From: Chloranthus sessilifolius
Lineage: Eukaryota > Streptophyta > Magnoliopsida > Chloranthales > Chloranthaceae
Direction of reading: 5' to 3'
DNA: 64,000 bases
Assembly: GCA_021018995.1 (NCBI GenBank)
Contig: CM037591.1
Coordinates: 66,987,901 to 67,051,900, forward strand
The translations under genes were made by a program, and so were the position numbers. The notes beneath the pieces are model-generated. The model saw nothing but the letters and a program-made list of their open reading frames with translations. It had not been told where the DNA came from and ran no database searches. This document shows positions 22,921-33,756 of the stretch, piece after piece. Every line of letters starts with the position of its first letter. Within the stretch, counting starts at the first letter, position 1.

Positions 22921-22939
22921 TGAGCTAGGATGTAGCTCA
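22921..22939 (+). other. Conserved LTR hairpin
   Basis: TGAGCTAGGATGTAGCTCA is a 7-bp stem with a 5-base loop, about 20 bases upstream of the acceptor-like CGTCGCAG. Equivalent stems occur in B (about 31608), D (43998 and 53501), A and the solo LTR (62288-62307). Confidence 0.7.
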
Positions 22940-22960
22940 CCCTTTAGACTATACGTCGCA

Positions 22961-23065
22961 GATCCACTGATAGCAGCAGCGGAGGCTTTGGGAGATGTGG
23001 ATCCGAGTGATTCGGATTATGTACCTGGAGACGAGTTGGAGCCTCCTCCCGAGGACTTCTTCTAG
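22961..23065 (+). other. Conserved acidic 34-codon frame in LTR (C)
   Basis: The frame reads LGDVDPSDSDYVPGDELE then PPPEDFF and a stop. The same 105-nt frame is open at 31642-31746 (B) and 53542-53646 (D 3' LTR) with mainly third-position changes between C and D. It has no ATG of its own and follows an acceptor-like AG, so it could be a terminal coding exon. Function unknown. Confidence 0.55.
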
Positions 23066-23522
23066 GTGACTCTGCTGAGCACTTTGATAGAGAGTCAGTT
23101 TTGTGAGCAGATTAGTGCGGCTTGGTAGTCAAGCCTTTATTTTTGAAACAATATAATTAAACTAGATTATTCTTTTGGCGAACCATCTGGGGTGATCTGA
23201 TTATCACCGATGGTTCGGGTCGGTTCTCTATTCATGTAGTGGCATGAAAGTAGAACTGTCTTTTGAATATGCTAGTTGGGCATATTAACGTTTTCTGCTT
23301 TAATGAGATTAATTGCTTTATTTATTAAGTGGGGCTTGTTATACCAATGTTCTGTGCTAAGCTTTGGGGCACGGTCTGGAGGATCGTATTGATGGCACAA
23401 GTTTCGGGGTGCTGAAATCCGGGCTGTCACAGTTGGTATCAAAGCGATTTCTTTTAGAAACTTTGACAATCATTCTTTTGTCAGAGCATAGAGACTTCTG
23501 CTAATGAAAACTTTGTTTTCAC

Positions 23523-24950
23523 ATGCAGACCGTTATGTTACCTAGAGGAAGGGGCCGTCCCAGGGGTGGCCAAAGTAGAAGTCTACGTAGTGGAGATGGG
23601 TACATCTCTCCTACAAATAGAGTACCTATAGGAGATGGAGGGGCTTATGGCAGTGGTGGCCAAGGAAGCCAAGATCGGGAAGAGAACCGTGATCGAGATC
23701 GTCAGGATCAAGATCAGAGAGAGCAAGAAAGAGTTAGAGAAAGAAATGAGGATAGAGAAGAGCGTCAGAGGATGATGCACACCATGGAGACCATGGCAGC
23801 TGCTATGGCTCAACAGGCAGCATCTCTGGCAGCTCATACGACAAATGAGCAACATTAGCCAGCGACACCTCCAGTAGCTCAGCCGCCGCCAACATCTTCA
23901 GCTTTTACTGAGTTTAGGAGGATGAGACCTCCTAGTTTTTCTGGACAGGGAGAGCCCATAGTGGCAGGGCATTGGTTGAGTGAGATGGAGAAGGTGTTCA
24001 GTGTGCTCACTTGTACTGAGGACGAGAGCGTCCGTTGGGCAGCCTATATGTTGGACGGGGAGGCTGGGCCTTGGTGGAAGTCCGTTTCTAGGACTAGGGC
24101 TCAGGAGATCCCAGACATGCCATGGACTTGGGATGAATTCGTTGAGGAATTCAATAAACAGTACTTCCCTGAGGTAGTAAGGAACCAAATGGAAATCCAA
24201 TTTCTACAGCTTACTCAGGGGAAGATGACAGTGAGAGACTATGGAGTGGAGTTCATGCGACTCGCTCGCTTTGCGCCTGACTACGTCATCACAGAGATGA
24301 TGAGAGCAAAAAGGTTTCAGCAAGGGTTGAGATCAGACGTGAGGGGAGGAGTAGCACCATTCCAACTAAGGACTTATGGCGAGGTCATGAGCAAAACACT
24401 TGTAGTGGAGGAGGAGAATAATAATAGATATCGCAAGAGAGAGCAACAGGGAAGGTGGAACAGTGATTAGAGCAGAACGGGGAATTATGAACCGGTGAAC
24501 AAAAAGCCGAGGTTCATACCAAACAATCAGAAACCACCTTTTCAGGGAGGCTATGGAAGATCGATGCAGCAGAGCAACCAGCAGAGATTTCCATTGCTCG
24601 TGTCGGGGAGACCGATACGCTACGAGAGCCCTGCTATTACTACCGCCGCTACAGTCACACAGGGGGCTTCTCAAGCAGCTTCTTCCACGCCACATGAGAC
24701 TTGTGCCAAGTGTGGCAAGCCTCACAAGACAACGGACTGTAGGGTAGGCACTCGGGGTTGCTTTCGATGTGGCAAGGTGGGCCACTTGATCAGGGAATGC
24801 CCCGAGGTGAACAAAGGAAAGACGGCTTCAGTTCCTATTCCACGATCGATACAAGCAAGGAAGCCGATCGTCCAAGGAAGAGCCTACGCAGTCACAGCTC
24901 AAGAGGCTCAGAATACAAACGATGTCATTCAAGGTGAGCTTTCCTTTTAA
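23523..24950 (+). pseudogene. gag: gag of chromovirus C, two in-frame stops
   Basis: One frame runs from ATG 23523 (MQTVMLPRGRGRPRGG) to the stop just inside the intron, broken only by stops at 23856 and 24468. The capsid landmarks VRWAAYMLDGEAGPWW and EEFNKQYFPEVVRNQ are present. The CCHC knuckle CFRCGKVGHLIREC lies near 24760. The structure matches intact gag of element A. Confidence 0.88.
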
Positions 24951-25105
24951 ATAAAGAATTTCAATTCATGAAATTTTTGGATAGAGAAGGTGCATTTATA
25001 TTTAGAAAAAAAAAATATATAAGAGTAACTTGCATGTGATAAATCTAGCATATTGATAATAAACAATATATATATATATATATGTGTGTGTGTATGTATA
25101 ATTAG
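24934..25105 (+). other. Gag-pol intron of element C (172 nt)
   Basis: CAAG-GTGAGC opens it and ATTAG-GTGG closes it. The unspliced frame stops at 24948-24950. Splicing would continue in frame into the protease at 25138. A TA/TG microsatellite fills its 3' half. Confidence 0.75.
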
Positions 25106-26433
25106 GTGGATTACACATCTATAAGAAGGGAAGCGACATGTCATACGAAGCTCGAGTGTTGATAGACCCAGGGTCTATCCACTCATTCGTTACCTCTCGC
25201 TTCACGAAGAAGATGAAAGTCGACCCAGAGGAGTTAGACTTCGTTTTAACCGTGATGGTTCCTACTGGGAAAGCGATTGATACCGAGAAGGGTTGCAACT
25301 CCGTGATCGTGAGGGATGGAGGCAATTTTGAGCTACCCGCGAACCTAATTCTATTAGATATGCAAGGATTTGACGTGATCCTTGGCATGGATTGGCTATC
25401 GACTCACTGTGCGACGGTAGATTGCAAGAACAAAGTCGTCACTTTTAGACTGAATACAAGGAGATCGTTCCAATTTAGAGGAGAAAGGACGACGCACCTA
25501 CCACTTATCTCGGCAGTCAGGGCCGAGCGATTGATCAGAAAGGGGTGTAACGGATACTTAGCATTCCTGAAAGGGCACAAAGAGGAGAAGAATGTGATCT
25601 CAGAGATAGCAGTTGTGCGAGACTTCACCTATGTATTTCCGGAGGAGTTACTTGGATTACCTCCAGAGAGAGAAATGGAATTCGCCATCGACTTAGCACC
25701 AGGAACAGAGCCTATTTCTAAAGCACCATACAGAATGGCTCCTGCTGAGTTGAAGGAGTTGAAAGAACAGTTACAAGAGTTTTGTTAGACCGAGCGTGTC
25801 TCCATGGGGAGCACCGGTCTTGTTTGTAAAGAAGAAAGACGGGTCAATGCGTCTGTGCATTGACTATCGATAATTAAACAAACTCACTATTAAGAACCGA
25901 TACCCTTTGCCTAGGATAGATGACTTATTTGATCAGCTGCAAGGAGCGAAGTATTTCTCAAAGATCGATCTGAGATCGGGATATCATCAGTTGAGAGTCA
26001 AGGCAGAGGATATTAGGAAGACTGCATTCAGGACTCGATACGGACACTATGAGTTTCTGGTGATGCCATTTGGGTTGACAAATGCCCCGACGTCATTCAT
26101 AGATCTGATGAATAGGGTGTTTAAACCACACCTAGATACTTGTGTCGTAGTGTTTGTTGACGACATCCTGATCTATTCAAAGTCAGAGGAAGAGCATGAG
26201 AAACACTTGAGAGTAGCCCTACAGACTCTACGTGAACACCAGTTATATGCCAAGCTCAGCAAATGTGAGTTTTGGTTAGAAGAAGTTAGCTTTTTGGGAC
26301 ATGTCGTCTCAAAGCTTGGTGTCACTGTAGATCCAGCAAAGATCGAAGCAGTAGTGAATTGGGAGCAACCAAAGACAGTGACCGACATCCGCAGTTTCCT
26401 AGGATTAGCAGATTACTATCGGCATTTCGTTGA
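25106..26433 (+). pseudogene. pol of chromovirus C, protease and partial RT
   Basis: The protease has [11 protein letters not shown] and [12 protein letters not shown] begins with [17 protein letters not shown], then a deletion of about 14 nt near 25783 breaks the frame. Another stop is at 25870. The frame then continues from 25907 through FVDD to [11 protein letters not shown], where the element is cut. Confidence 0.88.
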
Positions 26434-28320
26434 GGTTACTACCATCAGTAAACAGTTTATTCTTCATAAATTTTTCTAAACTACAGTTTTTAAAAAATAT
26501 TTTCATTCAAAAGCTCATTATTGACATACTCTGAAAGATATCGAAACTTTTTGGGTTCTCACAATATTATTTTAGAAAAATTTAGTCAAAGATTGTCAAT
26601 CTCATAGAAAAGATAATTTATTCTATTTATATGAATCCCTTGCACAATTCATAATATCTATTTTTCATATCTCTGCTAGGCTTATGCTTTTACAAATCGT
26701 AAAAAAAAAAGTCCTTTCTTTGGCTTGTAATGGGGCTTTGGGTTTCAGAAGGTGTCAAAGAAAGGTAGAAAAGGATTCAAAATTTTTCTGAGAATTTTAG
26801 CTCTTTCTTTCTCCTATCTTTTCAACTTTTTTTTTTTTTCAGTATCCATGATTGGATAACTTCTTCCCATTTTTTTTTTTTTATAATTCCCATTTCTTCA
26901 ATTTATTTGTAAAATCGTATTTTACGATATTTCTTCTCTTTTCTAAAGTTCTTTGCTTAAGAATCGTAATCTTCTTTTTTCAAATCGTCCTTTTACGATT
27001 TTTCACTCCTTTCCCATATTCTTCTTTTGATATCTTCAACTGTACTCCTTTTAGCATACCCCTTATCTATTTTTACTTTTACTCCTTCCACTCCCTCTTC
27101 TTCCCTTCTTTTACATTTTAAAATCTCAGAAATTATAAGGTTTAAAGGTTGAAAGCTTTGGGTAGCACTTATGGTTAAGGGTTTATTAGATTTTTTTGGT
27201 ACAAAAAAATTCGGTTTAGACTTCTAATATGGGTTCAAAGGATAAATTTTAATGAGATTTTGGCTTTTTGGCTTTAATTTAACAAAAGATGGCCTTAAAT
27301 CATCTTTATGATTTACTAGCATAGATGCCTTATTGCTTTGATATTTCTAACAGATAGTTCTAGAAAAAAAAATCAGGTTATCATATATATAGAATATTTT
27401 GATTCTAAATTCAGCAATATAAGATTTCATACATGCATAGAAGTTCAAAGAAATTTTTTCTTGAATAGAAACAATCTCTCTCACAAAGAAAGGAAAATTT
27501 GGCTCAAAATCTCACTGGTTTATAATTTTGAAACTATAGTACAAAATTTTACAGTTTAAATCAATCTATTGTTTCAAATATCCATTCTAATATAGTATTC
27601 AAATAGCTAAGCATGAATTATAACTGTTCTTTATTCTGATTATTGAATTCCTACAATGATGGATCGTAAGTTTTCAAGATTTATAATTTTTTTTATCATA
27701 ATTCCTATGTAATGATCAACTATTAAAACTAAAAATTCAAAATTTTTTTACAAAAGCAAACTAAATAAAACTAAATGAAATACTACTATACTAATTATAC
27801 TACTATTATACATAGAAATTGTGTATTCCCCAAACTTAAGTAAGATAATGCCCTCATTGGCACAAAAAATAAGGGACACTTAAAATTATTTACCTAAAAA
27901 TTATTGATATCTCTGATTGTGTACTAGTGTGAAAAAAAAGTCTGTAAAGAATGCTCTCCAAAACTTGAGGAAAACACATCGATTTTATTCTCAGAGACAT
28001 TAATAAAAAAAATGAAAGAAAAGTCAGTAACAATTACACAGTTAGTAGAAAAAATGAAAGTTAGTCAAAAAGAAAATTTCATAAATTAACTAAATATTTT
28101 CAACAAACAGGAAATATCATAGTAAAAGGAAAATCTAAAATAAAAATTGATTACATAAAAATATAAACCTAGAAAAAATTTAGACACACACTATCTTAGA
28201 TATCGACAACAATGTTCGAGAAGATATATCTTCTATAAAGATCGGTCCTCGGCTTCTAACCCAAAGTTACCACCACAAAATATCTCCCTTCATTGAGTAG
28301 GTGGGTCCAATAAAAAGAGA
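26434..28320 (-). other. Athila-like 3' LTR remainder and 3' untranslated region
   Basis: No gene. Motifs of the type AAATCGTATTTTACGAT (26910-27000) match those in the LTR part at 20400-20660, so the sequence left of about 27800 probably continues that LTR. On the minus strand TTAAGTTTGGGGAA at about 27825-27840 is the kind of string found upstream of Athila 3' LTRs. The rest is AT-rich. Confidence 0.5.
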
Positions 28321-28324
28321 AGCG

Positions 28325-28546
28325 TTAAGAAGATGGAGGGGGTGATGATGGGGAAGACTGTTGGTGGTTAGGGGAGGAAGGGGGGGTTTCGGCCGTCGGT
28401 TCTAGAATGAGAGAGGAGAAGAGGGCGACAATTTCACTGATTAATCGCCCTCTTTCTTCTAAAAGCGTGGTGACTTCATTTTCATGGCATTGGATGAGGT
28501 GTGAAAATGCCTTAGTAATCTCCGACCAACTTGGTTGTTTTGCCAT
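28325..28546 (-). CDS. Small ORF in the 3' region of the Athila-like element
   Basis: A 73-codon frame (MAKQPSWSEITKAFSHL, then a Glu-rich stretch and a Ser/Pro-rich end). It lies after the integrase on the same strand. I do not recognise it. It could be a degraded additional ORF of the Athila-like element or chance. Confidence 0.25.
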   Translation of the reverse strand: MAKQPSWSEITKAFSHLIQCHENEVTTLLEERGRLISEIVALFSSLILEPTAETPPSSPNHQQSSPSSPPPSS

Positions 28547-28959
28547 GGCGAAAGGGTTGGTGTTGGACGAAGGTGAAGGGAATGGGATGAATTGACCAGG
28601 TGATACTTTTTTATTTATAATCGATCCAAACCGAGAATTAGAAAAGTTGCCTTAAATAGACATTATGTTTTGCGTTGAATCATGCGAATTAGTTGGTGGC
28701 CCTAATAAATGCTAAGGGACGAGTCTGTGTAAAGTGAGTTGACGCGACGCCTTTGGTATCGAAAGTTGTGCCTTTCTGATAACACTTGCGTTGCCTGGAC
28801 GAAACATTCTCTCAGCAATCATAGTCACTACGATTTTCTGTGACAGAATACTCAAGCTGCAAGAAATTGTAATCACTGCAATTCAATACACCGAAAAATA
28901 TGTAGACGTACCTTACTATTATACATATAATATACATAAATTTGCTATGGATGAGTCGG

Positions 28960-29567
28960 TAGCTCGACTGTGCTCACGAGTTGGTCAGTTATACTCTGGG
29001 TCTTTTAGTGTCATTATAGTCACTGTCCCTTTTTCTTCATCAGTTTGAGTCTTTGCCCATTAACCTTAAAAATACGATTGTCACTGGGATCTTGAATGGT
29101 TACAGCCCCATGAGGGAATGCTTCCACAACATTATAGGTCCCAACGACTTTATAGTTTTCCTGGGAATAGTTCAACCTAGAATTATATAATCAAACTTGT
29201 TGGCCTGGCTCAAACCTTTTTCTCAAATTGTTTTTATCATGAAATGCCTTGGTTTTGGCCTTATGGATTCGAGCATTTTGGTATGCATCATTTCAAATTT
29301 CCTCAAGCTCATTGAGTTCGAGTTTTCATTGCTTACCATATCCATCCAATTCAAAATTCAATGCTTTAATAGTCCATAGAGCTCTATGTTCTAATTTCAC
29401 AGGGAGGTGGCAAGCCTTATCATACACCAATCGGAAAGGAGAAATGCTAATGGGAGTTTTATAAGCTGTTCTATATGCCCACAGAGCATCGTTCAATCTT
29501 ATGGACCAGTCCTTTCTATCAGGTAGAACTATTCTTTCCAATATCTTTTTTATTCCTCAATTGGAAA
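28960..29567 (-). pseudogene. Athila-like integrase, C-terminal half
   Basis: On the minus strand [20 protein letters not shown] and [19 protein letters not shown] are typical of the Athila integrase core end. Further on FPHGAVTIQDPSDNRIFKVN and GQRLKLMK mark the C-terminus near 29040. It is cut at 29567 by the LTR of element B and broken by frameshifts. Confidence 0.85.
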
Positions 29568-30149
29568 TGTAATATCTCGAAAAATTGATCGTTTGACTTT
29601 GACCTCGAGATCCGTGCCCGATTGATCGTAGGTTTGACCAAGTGATGGTCAAACATTGAGTTCATGAAGTTATGTACTAATGTGAGATTAGTGTGACCTA
29701 AGTGTAGAGTATTGGGTGAAGTTGCAGTCACATACACTTATCTTTTGTGTATGTGTTTAACACACAAGGCCAAGAGAGGATATAAGGGTTTTAATAACCC
29801 TAGTTTCTTTTTGCTTTAGTTATTGAAGAGAGAGTTAAGAGGAGAGAGAGAGGAGTAAAGGGGAGTTATGGAGGCTAGAAGCTAGTGCAAATCAAGAGGA
29901 GGAGCTAGCATTAATTGTCGGATTCAAAGCGATTTGGGATCGTTGAAGCAAGTGATGGAACCCTAGCCATCAAACCCAACAAATCAATCCCTTGAAGGGA
30001 TTATCGAGGTGAGTTTTAATTAAAGTGAATGCATATATTATAGACAAGTTTAATTCAGTCAATATAGTTTAAAAAGGATAGAATAAAGGCTTAGAAAAGA
30101 AGGGAAAAGATTTGGAAGAATAGCCAGAAAGGGGGCTGAATCTAGCCAA

Positions 30150-30580
30150 ATCGATTAATCAAAATTGGGATTCGATTAATCGATTTTGGCCCAGAAGTTG
30201 AAGAGTCATGAAAGCCCGATTTCGATTAATCGATTTGGATTTCGATTAGTCGATTTGGAAATCGACTAATCGACTGGGTACCTCCAGTGGCTGGAGAAAA
30301 GAGACTTGGAGAAATAGACTAATCGAGTTGGAAAATCGATTAATCAATTTTAGTTTTCGATTAATCGATTTGGGATTGACTAATCAATTTCAGACTTTCG
30401 ACCACTCGATTTGAGAATCGACCTTAGTATGTTAGAGATTTTGATTAATCGATTTAGGATCGATTAATCGAATTTGAATCTCGATTAATCAATTTTGAGA
30501 ATCGATTAATCGATTTTGGGAATCGATTAATCGATTTGTGTTTCGATTAATCGATTTTGGGAATCGATTAATCGACTTTG
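30150..30580. repeat. TCGATTAATCGA palindrome array in LTR of B
   Basis: About ten TCGATTAATCGA palindromes with one-base variants; homologous to the array of C but with gains, losses and changed copies. Confidence 0.9.
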
Positions 30581-31641
30581 ACAGTTTTGCTTAATTTTCT
30601 TAGTTTTCTTTGAGATTCATGGAGGGTCCAGGACCTTCTTCATTACATCTTTAGTGATGTATTGTGTGTATTGTGATGTACCATAGGTGGTACGTGTGAA
30701 AGCGAGCACAAGGAGCCGCGTGGGACTTTGATGCTTGGACCATCAAAAAATTGAGGTAGGGAACACCTTGAATATGTACTTTAATTTCAAGAGCATTTAT
30801 GTAGTGATATAATTATAAGATTTGAAGTTGTTTTAACTATGAAAAGCTTTGTGAAAATGGGTACGTGTGTGACACCAAGAATGTGATAAAGGCATCTGTG
30901 TGATGCAAGTAATTAAGAACAAGTAATCTAATGAGATTGAGACATCCCCAGGGGATGAGAAAGTAATAAAGGTATCAGGTGTGATGCGGGTATGTATACA
31001 TCCCAGGGATGTATGTATATGATTGAATAATTACTGTTGAGGCCTAACTGATATAAGATAGCACACTTACAAGGTGAATAACTATATGTAAAGCACATAT
31101 TAGTTTTATTATTTGAGGTTTGATAGGATACCCCACCGACGTGGCGGGATACCCACGACTGACGCAGTAGAATATCCGTGACCGGTACGGCGGCCAATCC
31201 GTATATCAGTGCGGAGGTTTATCCGTAACAGTAAGCACATCCCAGGGATGTTGAGATGAGTTTTTAACCCCGCCGCCTAGTGAAAAGGGTCTTGGGTCGT
31301 ATTCCCAGGGAATACTTTATAACAACTGTCTATTTAGACGACGATGAAGGGTATCTCATCGGGGCTCGATGCTATATTGCTCGGGGATTACTTAAGTTGA
31401 AGATTTAAGTTTTGCTTTAGGCCTGTTCAGTGTCATTCATGATAAATCAACAGTAAAGTAAGACATAAATTACCAGTAAATCTTGAATGCAATTACCATC
31501 TTTTGAACTGTTTTCTAGCTAATGCATAGACACATCATGCTTAGAGTATCATGGAATATATGTGAGTTTTAACTTATATGTTCATAGTGTTTGTTCCCTA
31601 TGGAGCTAGGATGTAGCTCACCCTTTAGACTATACGTCACA

Positions 31642-31746
31642 GGTCCATTGATAGCAGCTGTCGTGGCTTCGGGAGACGTAGATCCGGGTGATTCGGATTA
31701 CGCACCTGGAGACGAGTTAGAGCCTCCACCCGAGGACTTCTTCTAG
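31642..31746 (+). other. Conserved acidic 34-codon frame in LTR (B)
   Basis: GDVDPGDSDYAPGDELE then PPPEDFF and a stop, same length as in C and D. It follows the acceptor-like CGTCACAG. Confidence 0.55.
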
Positions 31747-32210
31747 GAGACTCTGCTGTGTACTTTGACAGAGAGTAGTTTTTGAGAACAGATTGTGAGG
31801 CTTGGTATGTCAAGCCTTTATTTTGATAAACATGTAATTAAATTGGATTATTCTTTTGGCGAACCATCTGGGGTATTCTATTTATCACCGATGGTTTGGG
31901 TCGGTTCTCTGTTCATGCAGTGGCATGAAAGTAGAACTGTCTTTTTGCTTAGCTAGTTGGGCATATTAACTGTTTCCGCTTTATGAGATTATTGGCTTTA
32001 TTTATTTAATTATGCTTGTTAAACTAATGTTCCGTGCACAGTTTTGGGGCACGGTCTGAAGGATCGTGTTGATGGCATGGGTTTCGGGGCACTGAAATCT
32101 GGGCTGTCACAGTTGGTATCAGAGTATTTTCTTTTAGAAACTCTGACAATCTTTTGATAGAGCATAGGGACTTTTGCTAATTAAAACTTCGTTTTCACGT
32201 GCAGACCATT

Positions 32211-33623
32211 ATGTCTTCTAGAGGAAGGGGCCGACCTAGGGGTGGCATAGTAGAAGCTTGCGTAGTCGAGATGATTTTATCCCGGATTCCAATAGAGTAC
32301 CCATAGGAGATGGAGGGGCTTCTGGTAGTGGTGGCCAAGGAAGCCAAGATCAGAGAGAATTAAGATCGAGATCGACAGGATCAAGATCAGAGAGAACAGG
32401 AAAGAGTTAGAGAACGAAATGAGGATAGAGAAGAGCGTCAGAGGATGATGCACACGATGGAGACCATGGCGGCTGCTATGGCCCAACAGGCAGCATCTTT
32501 GGTAGCTCATATAGCTCACGAGCAACATCAGTCACCGACACCTCCAGTGGCTCTGACACCGCCAGCATCATCTTCTTTTACCGAGTTTAGGAGGATAGAC
32601 CTCCTAGCTTTTCTGGACAGGGAGAGCCCATAGTGGCAGAGCATTGGTTGAGTGAGATGGAGAAGGTGTTCAGTGTGCTCACTTGTATCGAGGATGAGAG
32701 CGTCCGTTGGGCAGCCTACATGCTAGACGGAGAGGCTGGGCCTTGGTGGAAGTCTGTTTCACAGACTAGGGCTCAGGAGACTTCAGATTTTCCCTGGACT
32801 TGGGATGAATTCGTTGAGGAATTCAATAAGCAATACTTCCCCGAGGTTGTGCGAAATTAGAATGAGATCCAATTTTTACAATTGGTTCAAGGGAAGATGA
32901 CAGTGAGAGACTATGGAGTGGAGTTCATCCGACTCGCTCACTTTGCGCCTGACTACGTCATCACCGTTATGATGAAAGCAAAGAGGTTTCAACAAGGTTT
33001 GAAGCCGGACGTGAGGGGAGGAGTAGCACCATTCCAACTAAGGACCTATGGGGAGGTCATGAGCAAAGCCTTAGTGGTAGAGGAAGAAAATAACAACAAA
33101 TATCACCAGAGAGAGCAACAGGGAAGGTGGAACACTGATAAGAGCAGAACGGGGAATTATGAATCGGTGAACAAAAAGTTGAGGTTCATATCAAACAATC
33201 AGAAACTATCGTTCCAAGGAGGTTGTGGGAGACCGACGCAGCAGAGCAGCCAGCAGAGATTTCCATTGCTCGTGTCGGGGAGACCGATATGCTACAAGAG
33301 CCCTGCTATCACTACCGGTGCTACAGTCACACAGGGGGCTTCTCGAGCAGCTTTTTCCACACCTCGTGAGACTTGTGCCAAGTGTGGCAAGCCTCACAAG
33401 ACAGTGGACTATAGGATAGGCACTCGGGGTTGCTTTCGATGTGGCAAGGTGGGCCACTTGATCAAGGAATGCCCTGAGATGAACAAAGGGAAGACGGCTT
33501 CAGTATCCATTCCACGACCTATACAAGCGAGGAAGCTGATCGTCTAAGGAAGAGCCTACGCAGTCACAGCTCAAGAGGCTCAGAACACAAATGACGTGAT
33601 TCAAGGTGAGCTTCCTTTTAAAT
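32211..33623 (+). pseudogene. gag: gag of chromovirus B, frameshifted with stops
   Basis: It starts MSSRGRGRPRGG. A frame loss near 32245, stops near 32860 and 33545, and a frame change near 32595 break it. The upstream ATG used in A, C and D is GTG here. Capsid and CCHC knuckle (CFRCGKVGHLIKEC) are still readable. Confidence 0.88.
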
Positions 33624-33756
33624 AAAGTAATTTCAATTCTTGAAATTTTTAGATAGAGAAGGTGCATCTATATTTAGAAGAATATAAGAAAAATTTGCAT
33701 GTGATAAATTCTGGTATGATAATAAATAATATATATATATGTGTATGTATGATTAG
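33606..33756 (+). other. Gag-pol intron of element B (151 nt)
   Basis: CAAG-GTGAGC to GATTAG-GTAC. The unspliced frame stops at about 33621. The join keeps phase with pol. Confidence 0.75.

Larger units (their letters stand above)
20816..23431 (+). repeat. 5' LTR of chromovirus C
   Basis: The LTR is 2616 bp, from TGTAATAACC to GGGCTGTCACA. The TATA box GTATAAAAG is at 21026. Donor-like GAGGTAAAT is at about 21254 and GAGGTAGGG at about 22047; an acceptor-like CGTCGCAG ends at 22961. These suggest introns inside the transcribed LTR. It carries the palindrome array, four CCC-A-GGG dyads, tandem GACGCGGCAGGATA units near 22440-22500 and the acidic frame. Confidence 0.9.
20816..26433 (+). mobile_element. 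Chromovirus C, truncated inside RT
   Basis: The 5' LTR, primer site, gag, intron, and protease with the first part of RT are present. The sequence leaves the chromovirus at about 26433, just after the RT segment corresponding to B position 35095. The integrase, extra ORF and 3' LTR are absent. It is inserted in the Athila-like LTR. Confidence 0.88.
29568..32111 (+). repeat. 5' LTR of chromovirus B
   Basis: The LTR is 2544 bp, from TGTAATATCTCG to GGGCTGTCACA. It has a TATA-like TATAAGGG at 29781, a strong donor-like site GAG-GTGAGT at about 30009, a palindrome array, CCC-A-GGG dyads (for example 31238-31250) and the acidic frame 31642-31746. The primer site TTGGTATCAGAG follows. Confidence 0.92.

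Noticed and set aside
27825..27840. TTAAGTTTGGGGAA (minus) as the exact polypurine tract of the Athila-like element
   Set aside because: The LTR start next to it could not be defined; it is kept only as a marker of the 3' region.
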